A stretch of 64,000 nt of DNA, taken from positions 866,088-930,087 of the forward strand of contig CACRXP010000181.1 in assembly GCA_902702965.1 (NCBI GenBank). Direction: 5' to 3'. The first letter of the stretch is position 1. Each line of letters begins with the position of its first letter. The notes below the pieces were generated by a model. The model saw nothing but the letters and a program-made list of their open reading frames with translations, was not told the origin of the DNA and made no database searches. This document shows, one piece after another, positions 21,279 through 32,650 of this stretch. The position numbers and the translations under genes are program-made. The stretch is from Spirometra erinaceieuropaei. Its lineage: Eukaryota > Platyhelminthes > Cestoda > Diphyllobothriidea > Diphyllobothriidae.

Positions 21279-24200
21279 GTTCATAGCAAGTAAGAATAAC
21301 TTTTAGAGGGATTTTAGAATTTTAAACGAGGTATACAGAATTTATACAATTAACAATATTCATAGTTATTGAATAAGCAGTGTGTTACGAAGAGTGATGT
21401 GCGAGTAGTGAAAAAACTCCTAAAATATAAACAAAATGAGCATGACTGAATTAACACTATAGGAGAAAAAACTCTCGCTCCTGGATGTACAAAAAACAGG
21501 CAGGACTGGCCTGTATGTGGTATTGAGTAAAAGGTTCGAAATTGCATCATCAAGGCAGAATTCTTATGCCGGATGAGGCCATTCACGACAAAGTGGCTAG
21601 ACGAGATGAACCCAGACGCGATTGGCCACAGTCCGCTTAGAGTCCAGCCGAGGAAGGGGCAAGGAAGATACGACCAAAATATTATTAGACGGCGAATACA
21701 GACGGTTCCGCCAAGAGTATTGACAGACCGTTTGGGGTCGATATGACGAGATGACCACAAAAACCGCAAAATTCAATGATTGGAGGTTGAGGGTTCGAAA
21801 TGGGGGCGACCAGGGTGGAAAAGCGAAACTGGACTGCCCTAGAACGTGTACGCCAAACAGTTTGCTATTTCTTTTAGAGAATTTGTCACAAGGGTGTCGA
21901 CTTCTGCGATGGACACGATGCATAAACTGAAAAATCAAGGAAATTAACATTGCTGATGAGAGATCCTAGGAAGGGATACTACACACAAAAGAACGAAATT
22001 TTGGCGGATGCGGAAATTTAATGGCAGTTTCCTTAATTCCCGGCGGCCCGTTCTCGGTGCCGTAGAGAAATTTGTCCAGGAAGGGTGCGGAAAATAAAAA
22101 TTCAATCGAGTCACTATTCAGGTAAAGGCTCAACCTTCTCTTAAAAGTGTGTCGGTTATATGAAGATCTTATATTTATTAGAAGTTTGTTCTAGAGGAAA
22201 GTATACCTGGAGGCGAAAAAAGAGAACGCTTAGAGGTGGAGGAAGCGGGAGGGCGAATAGTCAAGGAAGAATTGCGAATATTATGTGAGCGACTACTAGC
22301 GGCAAGTGCTGAAATCCGAGGAAGACTAGAGCTATTATTAATGCGAAAGAAGAGACAAAAGCCTGCTACTAGTCTTCGAACCCATAAAAATTTTAGGTTA
22401 GTTGTCTGGCATCTATCTGAGTAGGAGATATTTGGAAGTTCCATGACTAAACGTTTTCTAGTAAAACGTCTTTGAACATTTTCATTTTTTTAACGACTAG
22501 CCTCATTCATCAAACTAATGAATGGACGACAATACTCGAGAATGGGAAGTACAAACATGCGATAGAGCCGTAATTGAAGTTCAAGACGATAGAAATCGTA
22601 AGAAATAAAGCCAAAAATGTGGGCAGCTTTGGCTGTAATTCTGTCAGCGTTTGGCGAGATATCAAGATTATCTGTATAGGTTAATTCTAAATCTTTGATG
22701 GTGGTACATTCAGTACCAGGTGTGCCTTGAAAGACAAATGGTTGGAGTAGCCTCTCAGGTACAAAACACATATAGCGACATTTAGGCGGAGAGAATTCCA
22801 TGAGCCATTTTGAGCTCCAAGCCGACAGAGCAAACGAGTAGGCATGGATTTGCTGCAGACAATGAAGGCCCGTATATTTATTGAAAGAATATACACATTT
22901 GAGATCATCGGCATAAAAAAATGATTGAGAATATTTAACTGTCGCTCAGATATCATTTATGTAAAGCAGGAGCAAAAGAGGACCTAAAACGGTGCCTTGT
23001 AAGACACCAATTACAATAAGGCTTTCACTGGAAAGGGAAGATTCCACTAAAACCTTTTGTTTACGATTAAACTGGTATGACTTACGAAGAGAAGTAAGTA
23101 GATTGAGAAACGACAGATGACATGTTTCACAAGAGCGATCTGGTAAAAAACCATGCTGACAAGGGCTAATAACTTAAGTGGTTATGACAAAATCGGTCAT
23201 TTTTAAGACGATAATTTTTTCCAACGTATTTTGACGAGAGAGGGTGTTTTATGGACACCCCAATAATTCTGAACGTCAAAACGACAGCTAGACTTAAATA
23301 CTGGAATACAAATAGACGTTTTCCAATAGTCAGGGAAGAAGCCATTTACGAGAAATACTAAAAAGGGTTTGCTAGGCGGAGGAGGAAAATCTCTGAAGTC
23401 TTTTTTTAGGAAGGGTTTGGGATATTGTCCCTGCCTACTGAGTGAGAGTTAGGAAGATGGGTTATCAATTTTTGAATAGTTTCAGGAGAAAAATTAATGA
23501 TGAAGAGAGAGGCATCTGACAAGCAATGAATTAAAGGCATTGACTACGTTTCAATGGTGAAATGTTTGGCAAAGAATGAATTTAACATTTCTGTTTTTCC
23601 GGACTCCTCTGTAATGAAGACATTGTAGGTACTAAGTAAAGGCGGAGTGACTTGGTGGGACTTAGCAGATGGTCTTTGACAGAAGATCTGTGCAACTGAT
23701 TGAGAAGCATCCACGCTATTGATAGCTAAAGACTCTCTACGCCTACCTCGCGCGAGCCTCATTTTCGAAGATAATTTAAATATTCCAACGATTCTTAGGT
23801 GGACAGATAATGAGCTCACGGAGGGATCTTTAACTAGCTTCTGTAGCTTTTAAAGTCTGTTTTAAAGAAGGTGTGGGAGAGCGGTGGAAATGGCACTCGA
23901 TTTAAAAGTGTTCTGTGGATTTGAAAAAATATTGTGCCAAACAAGAGTGCTTGTAAAATTATTTACTTATTCCTTTTAAGTATTTGAAAAGCCAGAAATG
24001 CTACGTTTTACTTTTGATTTTGCGGAAATGGCAACTGGAATGCGACAATGAATTAATGCATGATCACTTGCAAAAAGGTCATAATAGAAATCCTTAGATA
24101 GAGGGAAGACGTCATTGGTAAAAATAAATCTAATACGCTATCGTTTCTGGTCGAAAGGTGGACTAAGTAAGAGAAGTTCGAAATACGAATGATGTCTAGA

Positions 24201-24350
24201 AGCTTTTGGAATTAACGAGAGGAAATGCGTGTGTGGCATTCAATTTCTAGCAAAATAAAATCGCCTAGAATGATCTTGATATCGAAAGAAGCCTTTGAAA
24301 TGTCTTCAATGAGTTCACAGATTTGCCTTTCATTTCCGGAGTAACAAGGA
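21234..24350 (-). mobile_element. Nested LINE inserted into another LINE (family N, minus strand)
   Basis: Reading the minus strand from 24350 down: part of the endonuclease (ICELIEDISKASFDIKIILG then DF, about 24250-24330); TEESGKTEMLNSFFAKHFT (about 23550-23610); RT entry VISPCQHGFLPDRSCETCHL (about 23110-23175); motif B IGVLQGTVLGPLLLLLYIND (about 22955-23015); a degenerate FADD box (about 22915); PNADRITAKAAHIFGFISYD; FVLPILEYCRPFISLMNEAS (about 22495-22555); and a C-terminus matching the fragment at 17000-17880. The 3' end carries a stem-loop (21263-21278), AATAAA-like sequence and an ATT-repeat tail (21234-21254). The element is 5'-truncated inside the endonuclease, carries stops, and has lost RT motif A through an in-frame deletion near 23085. 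It is a dead copy, younger than its host LINE. Confidence 0.88.
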
Positions 24351-24351
24351 A

Positions 24352-25217
24352 TAACGTTGACCTTGGATGCAACGCTGTCATTTTTGCTGATGATGTTAAG
24401 CTGTAGGGAGGCATCAGATCTGACGCAGACAGGTAATCGCTTCAAGAGAAGCTCAACCGACTGAGCAGTTGGTCAATTCGTTGGCTCCTCAATTTTAATG
24501 TGGACAAATGTGTGGTCCTGGCACTCCGCATAAAAAGGATCAGTTAGTAGGATGATTCCTTTCATACGACCTTGACGCGCAGCCTCCTCCAGCTGTTGAG
24601 GAATGAAAATAAGCAAATAAAAGACCTTGGAATCTTAATGACCTTCTCGATGAAACCATCGTCGCAGTGCCAAAGTGCAGCCAAACGCGCGATAGGAGGT
24701 TTTATTTGCGCTGAGGCGAGCGTTTGTGCAGACTGATAAGGACCTGTTCTGGAAGACCTACGCGCATGGGCTCTGTCTCATATAAAGTATGCCGTCCAGG
24801 TCTGGCGATCGTGGTTGAAGAGGGACTATCAACAACTGGAAAGAGTACAAGCGATGGCTATGAAGATGTTTAAGAAACCCGACCATCTGCCTTACAAAAC
24901 CCGACTGGTCGCACTAAATCGGTTTCCTTCCCAATTACAGGCAACTGCGCGGTGATCTCATCTAAACGTACCGGATTGTCAGAAGCCATGAGTGAGCCCT
25001 ACAACTCAACAAAATCTTCAAATTGGCCTGGACGGATAGCCTGCATGCTTATCTTTTTAAGTTACAGAGAAAGCTGGCCCACAGAGATGGCCGACGGAAC
25101 GCCTTCTCAAAAAAGGTCATTGGAGTATGGAACGGAGTCCCTGATGCAGTGATTCTTTCCAAAACCGTTATATCCTCTATTTTCAGACTAGACACTCATG
25201 TTCTGAGTAACTACTGA
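24352..25217 (+). mobile_element. CR1/jockey-like LINE, 3' part (RT motif C to C-terminus)
   Basis: This continues the LINE begun at 19293-21233. It opens with NAVIFADDVKLW-type sequence (about 24370-24405, the catalytic FADD box, followed by a stop). Next come a KDLGILMTFSMKPSSQCQSA-like segment (about 24622-24680), QVWRSW..DYQQLERVQAMA (about 24800-24860), MFKKPDHLPYKTRL, and the C-terminal AWTDSLHAYLFKLQRKLAHR and VIGVWNGVPDAV to SNY-stop (25029-25217). Only a few residues between motif B and the FADD box are missing relative to the family, so the two parts were continuous before the nested insertion. Multiple stops and frameshifts show that it is long dead. Confidence 0.87.
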
Positions 25218-28200
25218 AAACATGATCAAAATTGTTTTAACGAAGGCAATTTGCGCCTGACTGACACGTACCGATAACTTTTCCATTTCCAGAATTACTG
25301 ACGTAACAAAAGATTCTATTTCTGCTTATCGATATCAGTAGGGACCTCGAGGGCAAAGCCTCATTCTCCTGATAAACCGACGTAAACTGACTAAGGCCAA
25401 AACAAAGAACATGGGTAATGACGTTGGATAGGTCAATGAAGTAGTGTGTACCGTTGCAAGAGATTATAAATTCCTATGTAAATCTAAATACATTTTGTAG
25501 CAAACATGCAAAAATATTTACTACAGCACTCATTTGGTGGCAAACCACTTCTTCTGCAACTTTCGTACTCAAATAAAAGGCATATTTGGGTTTTAAAAGG
25601 GTTTCACTGTTCCGAAATAATTTTTAGCCTTCTCAACCGTGCATCTGCATTTTGGGCTTTCAGCTAACAATTCATATTGTTTCCATGCAAAGGTTCTCCT
25701 GGAGACACTTTGCATGGCTTATTTAGCAAGCAGTACGTTTAAAAGCCCTACGAAATTAAAGGATTAAGATGGTTTAGTTTAGGTCCAATTGTGTGCTCGT
25801 GCCATATGATAGGATTACTGTTTGCGACAATCGAATTATGGCAAATGGATGGTATTCACAAACTGCGACATTTCAACCACCGCGAACGACGATGTCCGCT
25901 GCTTATGTCGATGACTTGCAGGCAACATGGATTATAGTGAGGTAAACGTTCAAAACATCAGTTGCACACCACGGATCTGCGACGATAAGACAGCGTTGGA
26001 TGGGTCGACAGGTGATCTGGGCGCAGGGAAGACAAAAGTGTTCAGACCGCCTATGCGCTTCATACATAACATGGTTCCAGTAACATGCGTCAAGCGTTTA
26101 ATAAAGTGTACTTGATCCCGAATGAGTGAAAGCTTTATATAGGCCACATTAACATAAGGCATTTGACTTGGCCATGAGCCCCGAAAGGGAGGAATTTATA
26201 TCGTCAATCGATAATATTTAAAATCACGACCTTACTCGCGTTGTGGTACTTGAAAGCGCGTTAGGTATACTACGGTGGAGAGCGCAAGAATGTGTCAAAA
26301 AGATGACCTAACCTGGGTTTCATTCTTTTTACCCTTTATATGCATTAACCGGCGTCAACCATATGGTACAGGAATTAGGCGCAATTGCTGATGTATCATA
26401 AATACCTACGTATACAGCAAGAATCACGGTTATATAGGCGTCACAACTACTCTGTACAGTCCGATCAATGCCTACCGCCGTCTACGTTTCACTTCACGCA
26501 TCGAATTCTTATCCTTTTTAGGACGGCTACCCGACTCGCAGTGGTTCATTCACTTGCCATTTACTTCAGTTAGACATGAGAATTCTAAAGAGGATCGGAT
26601 TTAAAAGGACTAGGATCGAATATGAGCGTCTGTTATTTGCCCAAACGTTTGCTGGTTTTTTTTCCAGTTAATCTTTGTTATAACTGCTAGAGCTGAATTT
26701 AGGCCTTTTGGGTTTCAGGCTGTTTCATTGGAGTTCTTGGTAAGAGGTACTTTTCGTCGCTAAAGCTTGTTGCGCGGGTTGGTCGTACGCCAGTATGACA
26801 ATTATATTTACTTATAAAAACGGCTCTCTAAAGTCCGGTTACTAGCTAGCTATAAAAGTCTCTACATTTGTTTCTTCTGTTTTGTTATTATTGATAATCA
26901 AAGGCTAGCCGTGGTTTCTTGTAAATCTACAGCAATTATAATTTATAATTGTAATTACTACTACAAATTCACGAATTATTGAAATTCCTGTAAAGTCAAG
27001 GAACCAGTGCAGAGTTAACTCTGTACCCCACCTTTTGGCACTATTTCTGGCACGTAATACCTTCGGTCAAATGCAGAACAAAACGTTGCTCGGTAGTTTT
27101 GCATGCCCACACATCGCTCTGACTGCATTAAGTGGCATCGCCGATTGAAAACTGCCGCCCGAGTGACGTTGACAGACAAGAGGGAGTCGTTCGATGGAGA
27201 CCTGCAGACATTTTACCTGCGAAACGATCCGTCGATGGTACTTGCCACATTTGCCCGGGCTAGTGGTAGTTTTTGGCCAGACGCAAATCAATTTTCGACC
27301 TAAGATGTTCAAATGCTAACACGGGTTGTTCAGTAGGGCGCTACAGTAGGTAAGTGAAGATCCCTGCTCATCGCAAGCAACCTGAAGGGAGATTTGGGAA
27401 TGCGTCGGGACACGACGTCAGGTCACAAAACCACTCCGCCGGCCAAATCTTCTATTGACTGAAATTTTAAGATCGACTCGTCTGGCACCACGTGTTGCCC
27501 ATTTTCCCTAGTATTCCGTCTATTTTGCCGTCTTGTCTTTAACCGCTCGGGCATTACTGACTTTCTCCGTTTTTTCGCACGATTTAAGTGCTAATACATC
27601 TGTCGCAGGGTGTTTGCCTCTCCTTTTTGTTGCTCTGCTAGCTTTCCTACCACCAAATGGCTCTCTGACTTTCTGCCGAGAAGTTGGCAACTTGGTTTGG
27701 GTTTCATAACCGTACAGATAGTCACCATCCTTTATTTTCGGGTTCTTTGGTACGCCTTGCAATCTGACTAGGTCGTCGGGTAATCGTTGTCTAACATGTA
27801 CTCTTGGCATTTAGCTTTCATACGGGAAATACTGCGAAATTGGATGAAACACGCAAACAACCCGTTTTCTGAATTTCTTAATGCGTTTTTGTAGATACTC
27901 CTCAAGTTTCTGGAAGCCAATTCAAGAGGCCCTACATCATTAACATGGGTGGTGCTAGACTGCTTGATCGCTTTAGAAGGTCTGGTGAAAGATAACCAGA
28001 TACATTCCATTGCATTGGTTAGGACGCAGCGCGCGACTGCAAGTATATTTCCAGAGGTATGCTCCTAAAGGCCTCCTGTACGATCGGAGCTGGATATTTT
28101 TCTGTTTTTGCATAGAGCACATCAGTAGGCATGTTACAGCGCAAAAAGTGAAAGTGAAATTCACGGTATGATGACATGTCTAAAGCAGTTGGTGTAAAAT

Positions 28201-29275
28201 ACCATTGCGCTTAAGAACAGCGACTTGCATTAAGTGATGGCAACACCTCGAGCGGATCCTAATCAATACCAATTTGGTGAAAGTCCAAGGTCTGCAAGAA
28301 AATTTTGAGCCAACGTTATCCGCAAGTTTATGACAAGTCAAGCAAATTACGCCTGTCTTTCGCGTGTGTTTGCACGAGTCTTCTGCGAATATTGGAATGG
28401 GGCTTGACTGAAAAAAAGCAAATGCGGAATTGGCATGTTGTATTATACCGACTGTCTTGCACGTTTTGTTGATATTGTAATGTAGCTGTCCTTATTTGAG
28501 ATTGGCGGGGCTGGGCATTTTGGAGGCGTTTCGCCGCCGACTGTTTTCAAGGCAATTGTATTAGTCAAACGGATGACGTTCAACTGTTTTTTTTTTGAAT
28601 CTCCCTGTTACTGACGAGTTGATAGGAAGTAAGCCGTTGATCATCAGTTGACTGGACAACATTTGCATACAAAAGAAAAATCTTTTTGTTCGAGGTTTTG
28701 GAGACGTCTTGAAATAAGAAACGGCTCGTTGCGTACCTTAGCAGAAGCAATTATGACAGTGGCTATTTCCACGCTATATAAGGGACGACCGATGGATTAT
28801 CTCGCCATAATATATGCCCGCGATAATGCGTGATTGGGGTTCGTAGTTGTGGATGGCAGAAGTCGCACGCATTTTTTGCGGGAATTTTCGTAGTTCAGCA
28901 TCTTTAGTTTAAACTTTCGTCCGTTATTCTTCCGCTCTTCCATAAAAAAACTATCAATCTAAACTTTTGCCAAATGTCTTTTTTTCTCAACGCTGTACTT
29001 GCATTGCATAACTTTCATTCCTTAATTTGCTTTTCAATACTACTTTAATACCTCACTTTTTGTATAAAAACGTTCGTAGTTGGAGCCTATTGATCCACAG
29101 ATTTTGTTCAAGATCGACTTGGGATTTTTTCGAAAACAATTCCATAAATACGAAAATTTCTCACAGGCCACTGCCAACTTTCTGGCGTTTGTGCCCGAAA
29201 ATCGGACACACATAGGATGTTATATTATTTAGGTAAATAAACATTTTCTACCCCGAGAACGTTTACTTTTTGCAG
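25218..29275. other. Intergenic region upstream of HECTD1
   Basis: No gene recognised. A partial R-end repeat lies near 25875-25925 (CGCGAACGACGATGTC). Several modest open frames at 27067-28164, some open on both strands, have no domain I can name and may be old mobile-element remnants. AT-rich sequence precedes the HECTD1 start. I cannot identify a promoter. Confidence 0.45.
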
Positions 29276-29282
29276 CATTGCC
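29262..29282 (+). promoter_or_regulatory. Splice acceptor 7 nt upstream of HECTD1 start codon
   Basis: TTTACTTTTTGCAG (29262-29275) is a strong pyrimidine-rich 3' splice site. It is followed by CATTGCC and then ATGG at 29283, a good start context. A 5'-UTR exon further upstream could be cis-spliced here. Flatworms, including tapeworms, also add a spliced leader in trans to many mRNAs, and an acceptor this close to ATG is typical of such genes. Which applies cannot be told from sequence alone. Confidence 0.6.
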
Positions 29283-29645
29283 ATGGAGGCCGATCCGGCC
29301 ACCGTCCTGGAATGGATTAAGTGCAGCGAGTGCCGCGACCTCCAAATTACGGCGCTTGAGCAATTGTGTACCGAAATCCTCTTCTCAGATAACGTCGATG
29401 AATTTATGCGGCGGTACAGCTATGCTGCAATAATTTCTGCAACTACCCAAGTATTCGCAGATGAACTTGCCCCCGATTATCTCCTGGAAGCAAATGCACG
29501 CACGCTCACGTACTGCCTCGAGATGGCTGACACCAATGCCATCCATACAATAAAGGAACGTGATCTCCGCATAATGTGTACCAGGCTAGATGCGGTCGAT
29601 ATGATGTCCGAAAAAAGTAACGAAGTGGGGCAGCAAATAGTCAAG
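29276..29645 (+). CDS. HECTD1: HECTD1-like E3 ubiquitin ligase, exon 1 (start codon 29283)
   Basis: First coding exon of a HECT-type E3 ubiquitin ligase homologous to animal HECTD1, a large protein that conjugates ubiquitin through a C-terminal HECT domain. It encodes residues 1-121, beginning MEADPATVLEWIKCSECRDL with LQITALEQLC, followed by SDNVDEFMR, DELAPDYLLEANARTLTYCL and IMCTRLDAVDM. Human HECTD1 begins with the same order: [44 protein letters not shown] and LCNRLVVVEL. This is the helical ARM-like N-terminus. The start is chosen because it matches the family N-terminus, sits in GCCATGG, and follows a strong acceptor. The donor is AAG|GTACGT at 29646, phase 0. Across the 13 exons found, the joined frame is 1937 codons without a stop. 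The gene is cut by the right window edge before MIB/HERC2 and HECT domains. Confidence 0.93.
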
Positions 29646-29823
29646 GTACGTTTTCTAGTTTTCCTAACTATTCACAATAGTGTCTTTGGTTACCAGATAG
29701 TCGAAAACTGCGGTGTTTGTGTTGGTCCTTTATTTTACATAGTGGCTCAGGATTTTAGTAAACACGAAACTTGCCGCATTTCAGCCCTCAAGGAGTTTGT
29801 AAAATGCAGGTTCTATCTTCTAG

Positions 29824-30268
29824 ATGTTAGAACTAATCACGAATCATATACCAGCCTCCGTCTACCGGGCAGGCGGCCTAACCAGTGTTCTCCGATTCGT
29901 TCAACTCTACTCTGAAAGAATCCATGCCGATGTCCTTCAAGCCGGCATGAATCTAGTCAAAACACTTTGCTCACACTGCGAGCCCACAGACCCTAGTTTG
30001 GATACCTGGATCGAAGCACTCAGCGCACTACTGAATCATCACGAACAGCGTGTTATTGATAACGCGCTACAGTCACTTGCTAGCATCGTAAATAGATTCG
30101 CACGCGCGGGGCGTGATCCGACCCCAGTGGCCACGGCTGAATTGATTGACCAGCTATCTCACCATCTAAGCATCGCTGGCGGTGCCGCATGTGGCAGTGC
30201 CCGAAAATCCGTTCCTGGCTTTGAACAACTCGATGTGAACGCCTCATTCGCGTCATTCAGAGGACTTG
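29824..30268 (+). CDS. HECTD1: HECTD1-like exon 2
   Basis: Residues 122-270. Acceptor TTCTATCTTCTAG ends at 29823; donor TTG|GTAGGT follows 30268; the exon runs from phase 0 to phase 1. It begins MLELITNHIPASVYRAGGLT and continues VLRFVQLYS, LCSHCEPTDPSLDTWIEALS, LLNHHEQRVIDNALQSLASI and VNRFARAGRDPTPVA. Human HECTD1 has [63 protein letters not shown] and ADRFTRRGVDPAPLA in the same order. This continues the ARM/HEAT-like solenoid. The 178-bp intron before it is short. A different acceptor at about 29784 would put a stop in frame, so 29824 is preferred. Confidence 0.95.
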
Positions 30269-30353
30269 GTAGGTCACTTCTTATCACCTACGTAATTCAC
30301 CTTCATCATGTTTAAGCGTAAACTCCCCTTTATCATTGTTCTCGATCTTACAG

Positions 30354-30803
30354 GCGGTCTTGGAGATCAGGGTAAAACTCCTGATCCAGGACTCTCAAAT
30401 CCAGCTCTCATAGACGCTCTGACAAGCCTTTTGCTTACTCTGTGCTGCAATTCGGCCGCGGCAACACAACGTCTGCTAAGCCCTGAGAATCATCTTGCAT
30501 CCACACTGGCTACCATTCTTCTTTACAGTGAAGACAGCATAGTATCCAGTGTATTTCGGTTGATTGAAGTACTTATCTACATCCTTGGCGAGGGCCGAGC
30601 GGCAGAGACCTGCGAAGGTCTGCGCTCACGCCACCATTCTCATAATGCACCTGAGCTTCTCCCAAGACCGCTTCGTATGGATCAGGAGGACAAAAGCCAG
30701 CTTCCTGCGGGGGACGCCACTCAAAATCAACCCTCCTTCAGTCCGCTCGAACGGGAAGCCGCCTATCGTGCTGCAGTGGAGGCGATAAGGAAACAGGACA
30801 AGG
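30354..30803 (+). CDS. HECTD1: HECTD1-like exon 3
   Basis: Residues 270-420. It follows an 85-bp intron with acceptor GATCTTACAG and runs phase 1 to phase 1 (donor AAGG|GTAGGC). It encodes LIDALTSLLLTLCCNSAAAT, then SIVSSVFRLIEVLIYILGEG. Human counterparts are VSTIVSLLSTLCRGSPVVTH and [20 protein letters not shown]. A low-similarity, polar stretch rich in R, P, Q and D follows. The exon ends EREAAYRAAVEAIRKQDK, matching the helix before the ankyrin repeats (human HRQLIDCIRSKD). The amino acids encoded before the first two bases of the frame belong to the intron. Confidence 0.94.
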
Positions 30804-30866
30804 GTAGGCCTCTACCGTAATTCGCTTACTTCGCATGCTCACTTTCGCTCGGGACTCTTTTGGCAG

Positions 30867-31217
30867 ATGCAACCAACCCTTCTTTTCCTGTAGAAACGTT
30901 CGACAGCTTGCTCTCTGACAGAGCATTAGATTTACATCATCTGGACAATCGAGGTCAGACGCTTCTCAATTGGGCCGCATCTTTTGGCACGCCTTACATG
31001 GTGGAACAATTGTGCCTCCGTGGAGCTGATGTTCAAGCCGGAGCTCGCACCTCCCTCGACTACGCCGCCGGCTTTGGTCGTGTAGAAGTCTGCGAACTGC
31101 TCCTCAAGCATGGTGCAAATCCGAACTTGTATGACGTTGAAGGACTGAGACCCATCGACCGGGCTCGCCTAAAACGTGATGATCCCAGTGCGATGGCCGT
31201 CGTGAAGTTGCTTGAAG
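30867..31217 (+). CDS. HECTD1: HECTD1-like exon 4, ankyrin repeats
   Basis: Residues 420-537. It follows a 63-bp intron and runs phase 1 to phase 1; donor GAAG|GTGACC. It carries the ankyrin repeats: [20 protein letters not shown] with VEQLCLRGADVQAGARTSLD, YAAGFGRVEVCELLLKHGAN, and PNLYDVEGLRPIDRARLKRD. In human HECTD1 the block reads [60 protein letters not shown] and [20 protein letters not shown]. This is the strongest single match in the gene. The usual TPLHYA of repeat 2 is SLDYAAGFG here. Reading through the donor gives a hydrophobic non-homologous tail, so the donor is real. Confidence 0.97.
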
Positions 31218-31698
31218 GTGACCACTGTACTACTAACAATACCCTTAAACTCCATTTTAATCTTTTTGTATTTTTGCACTTAATCGATTATAAATTTCAA
31301 AAAATGCTTCGGCAAAAGTGCGTCGCCAGTGATGAGGAAATTCTAATGTCTTTTGCTAAAGTTGGGCTTATCCTTTACCATTATTGTTCTCCTACATGAT
31401 CCTTTCAACCTTTCCTTCATGCTGGCTTCTATTGCCTTCAAGCACAGGGCCTTTACAGATTTTGCCCTGATCCGACTAATTGGCATGTCCGGCTCCCGGT
31501 ATGGTGGGAGCCCGAAAGCTGGATAGTGAGTTAAACATTATGGCTACGAAAGCAGAACTAAATATAAACAACTACCTTGCCCGAAAGTTGGGCATATTCT
31601 ATCTGGTTCAAAACCAGTGCCTGACCTAATCTCGATCCTGCCTTTGTAGCAGCTTTGGAAATGTTTGTTCAATTAATTGAGTCCTTCATTTAATACTT

Positions 31699-32283
31699 NN
31701 NNNNNNNNNNNNNNNNNNNNNNNNNNNNNNNNNNNNNNNNNNNNNNNNNNNNNNNNNNNNNNNNNNNNNNNNNNNNNNNNNNNNNNNNNNNNNNNNNNNN
31801 NNNNNNNNNNNNNNNNNNNNNNNNNNNNNNNNNNNNNNNNNNNNNNNNNNNNNNNNNNNNNNNNNNNNNNNNNNNNNNNNNNNNNNNNNNNNNNNNNNNN
31901 NNNNNNNNNNNNNNNNNNNNNNNNNNNNNNNNNNNNNNNNNNNNNNNNNNNNNNNNNNNNNNNNNNNNNNNNNNNNNNNNNNNNNNNNNNNNNNNNNNNN
32001 NNNNNNNNNNNNNNNNNNNNNNNNNNNNNNNNNNNNNNNNNNNNNNNNNNNNNNNNNNNNNNNNNNNNNNNNNNNNNNNNNNNNNNNNNNNNNNNNNNNN
32101 NNNNNNNNNNNNNNNNNNNNNNNNNNNNNNNNNNNNNNNNNNNNNNNNNNNNNNNNNNNNNNNNNNNNNNNNNNNNNNNNNNNNNNNNNNNNNNNNNNNN
32201 NNNNNNNNNNNNNNNNNNNNNNNNNNNNNNNNNNNNNNNNNNNNNNNNNNNNNNNNNNNNNNNNNNNNNNNNNNNNNNNNNNN
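31699..32283. other. Assembly gap (585 N) flanked by a duplicated 46-bp sequence
   Basis: The 46 bases before the gap (31653-31698) and the 47 bases after it (32284-32330) are nearly the same: CTTTGGAAATGTTTGTTCA, then TTAATT and AGTCCTTCATTTAATACTT, with about three differences. Either the gap spans a tandem repeat, or the scaffolder failed to merge overlapping ends and the true sequence is shorter than shown. Confidence 0.95.
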
Positions 32284-32584
32284 CTTTTGGAAATGTTTGT
32301 TCATTTAATTCAGTCCTTCATTTAATACTTTCCATATTTAACCAAATTTTGCCTACATGAGCCGGCACCCTGATGCCTTAATACTAATTGCCATTTTGGA
32401 AGCCAAGGACTAAAACTAATTCATAAAGTCTGAAGCTGTAGTATCTGACATAGAATCCTCTACACGCCTGCAGTACATATGACGGTCATAGACTTAGGTA
32501 TCTTTGATCTCTCAGGGAAAAGGAACTTTCATAAGAGCCATATTAGATGGAAGTCATCAGAGTGGGACTGTCAGTCTGATAGTA

Positions 32585-32650
32585 CACTGGGTTCTCCCAT
32601 CAGTTGCCAGCCTTCCAAATTACGACATTTGTCTGGCCCTCGTAGTTTCA
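32585..32650 (+). repeat. Partial copy of repeat family R/D (D end)
   Basis: It contains GGGTTCTCCCATCAGTTGCC, then AGCCTTCCAAATTACGACAT. This corresponds to the GAGTTGTCCCGTCANYTGGC-AACCTTCCAAACCAC end seen at 11370-11430 and 63945-63985. Confidence 0.4.

Noticed and set aside
29824..29915. Alternative start of the second HECTD1 exon at an ATG
   Set aside because: The ATG at 29824 coincides with the first codon after a splice acceptor and aligns with an internal Val of HECTD1, so it is an internal residue, not a gene start.
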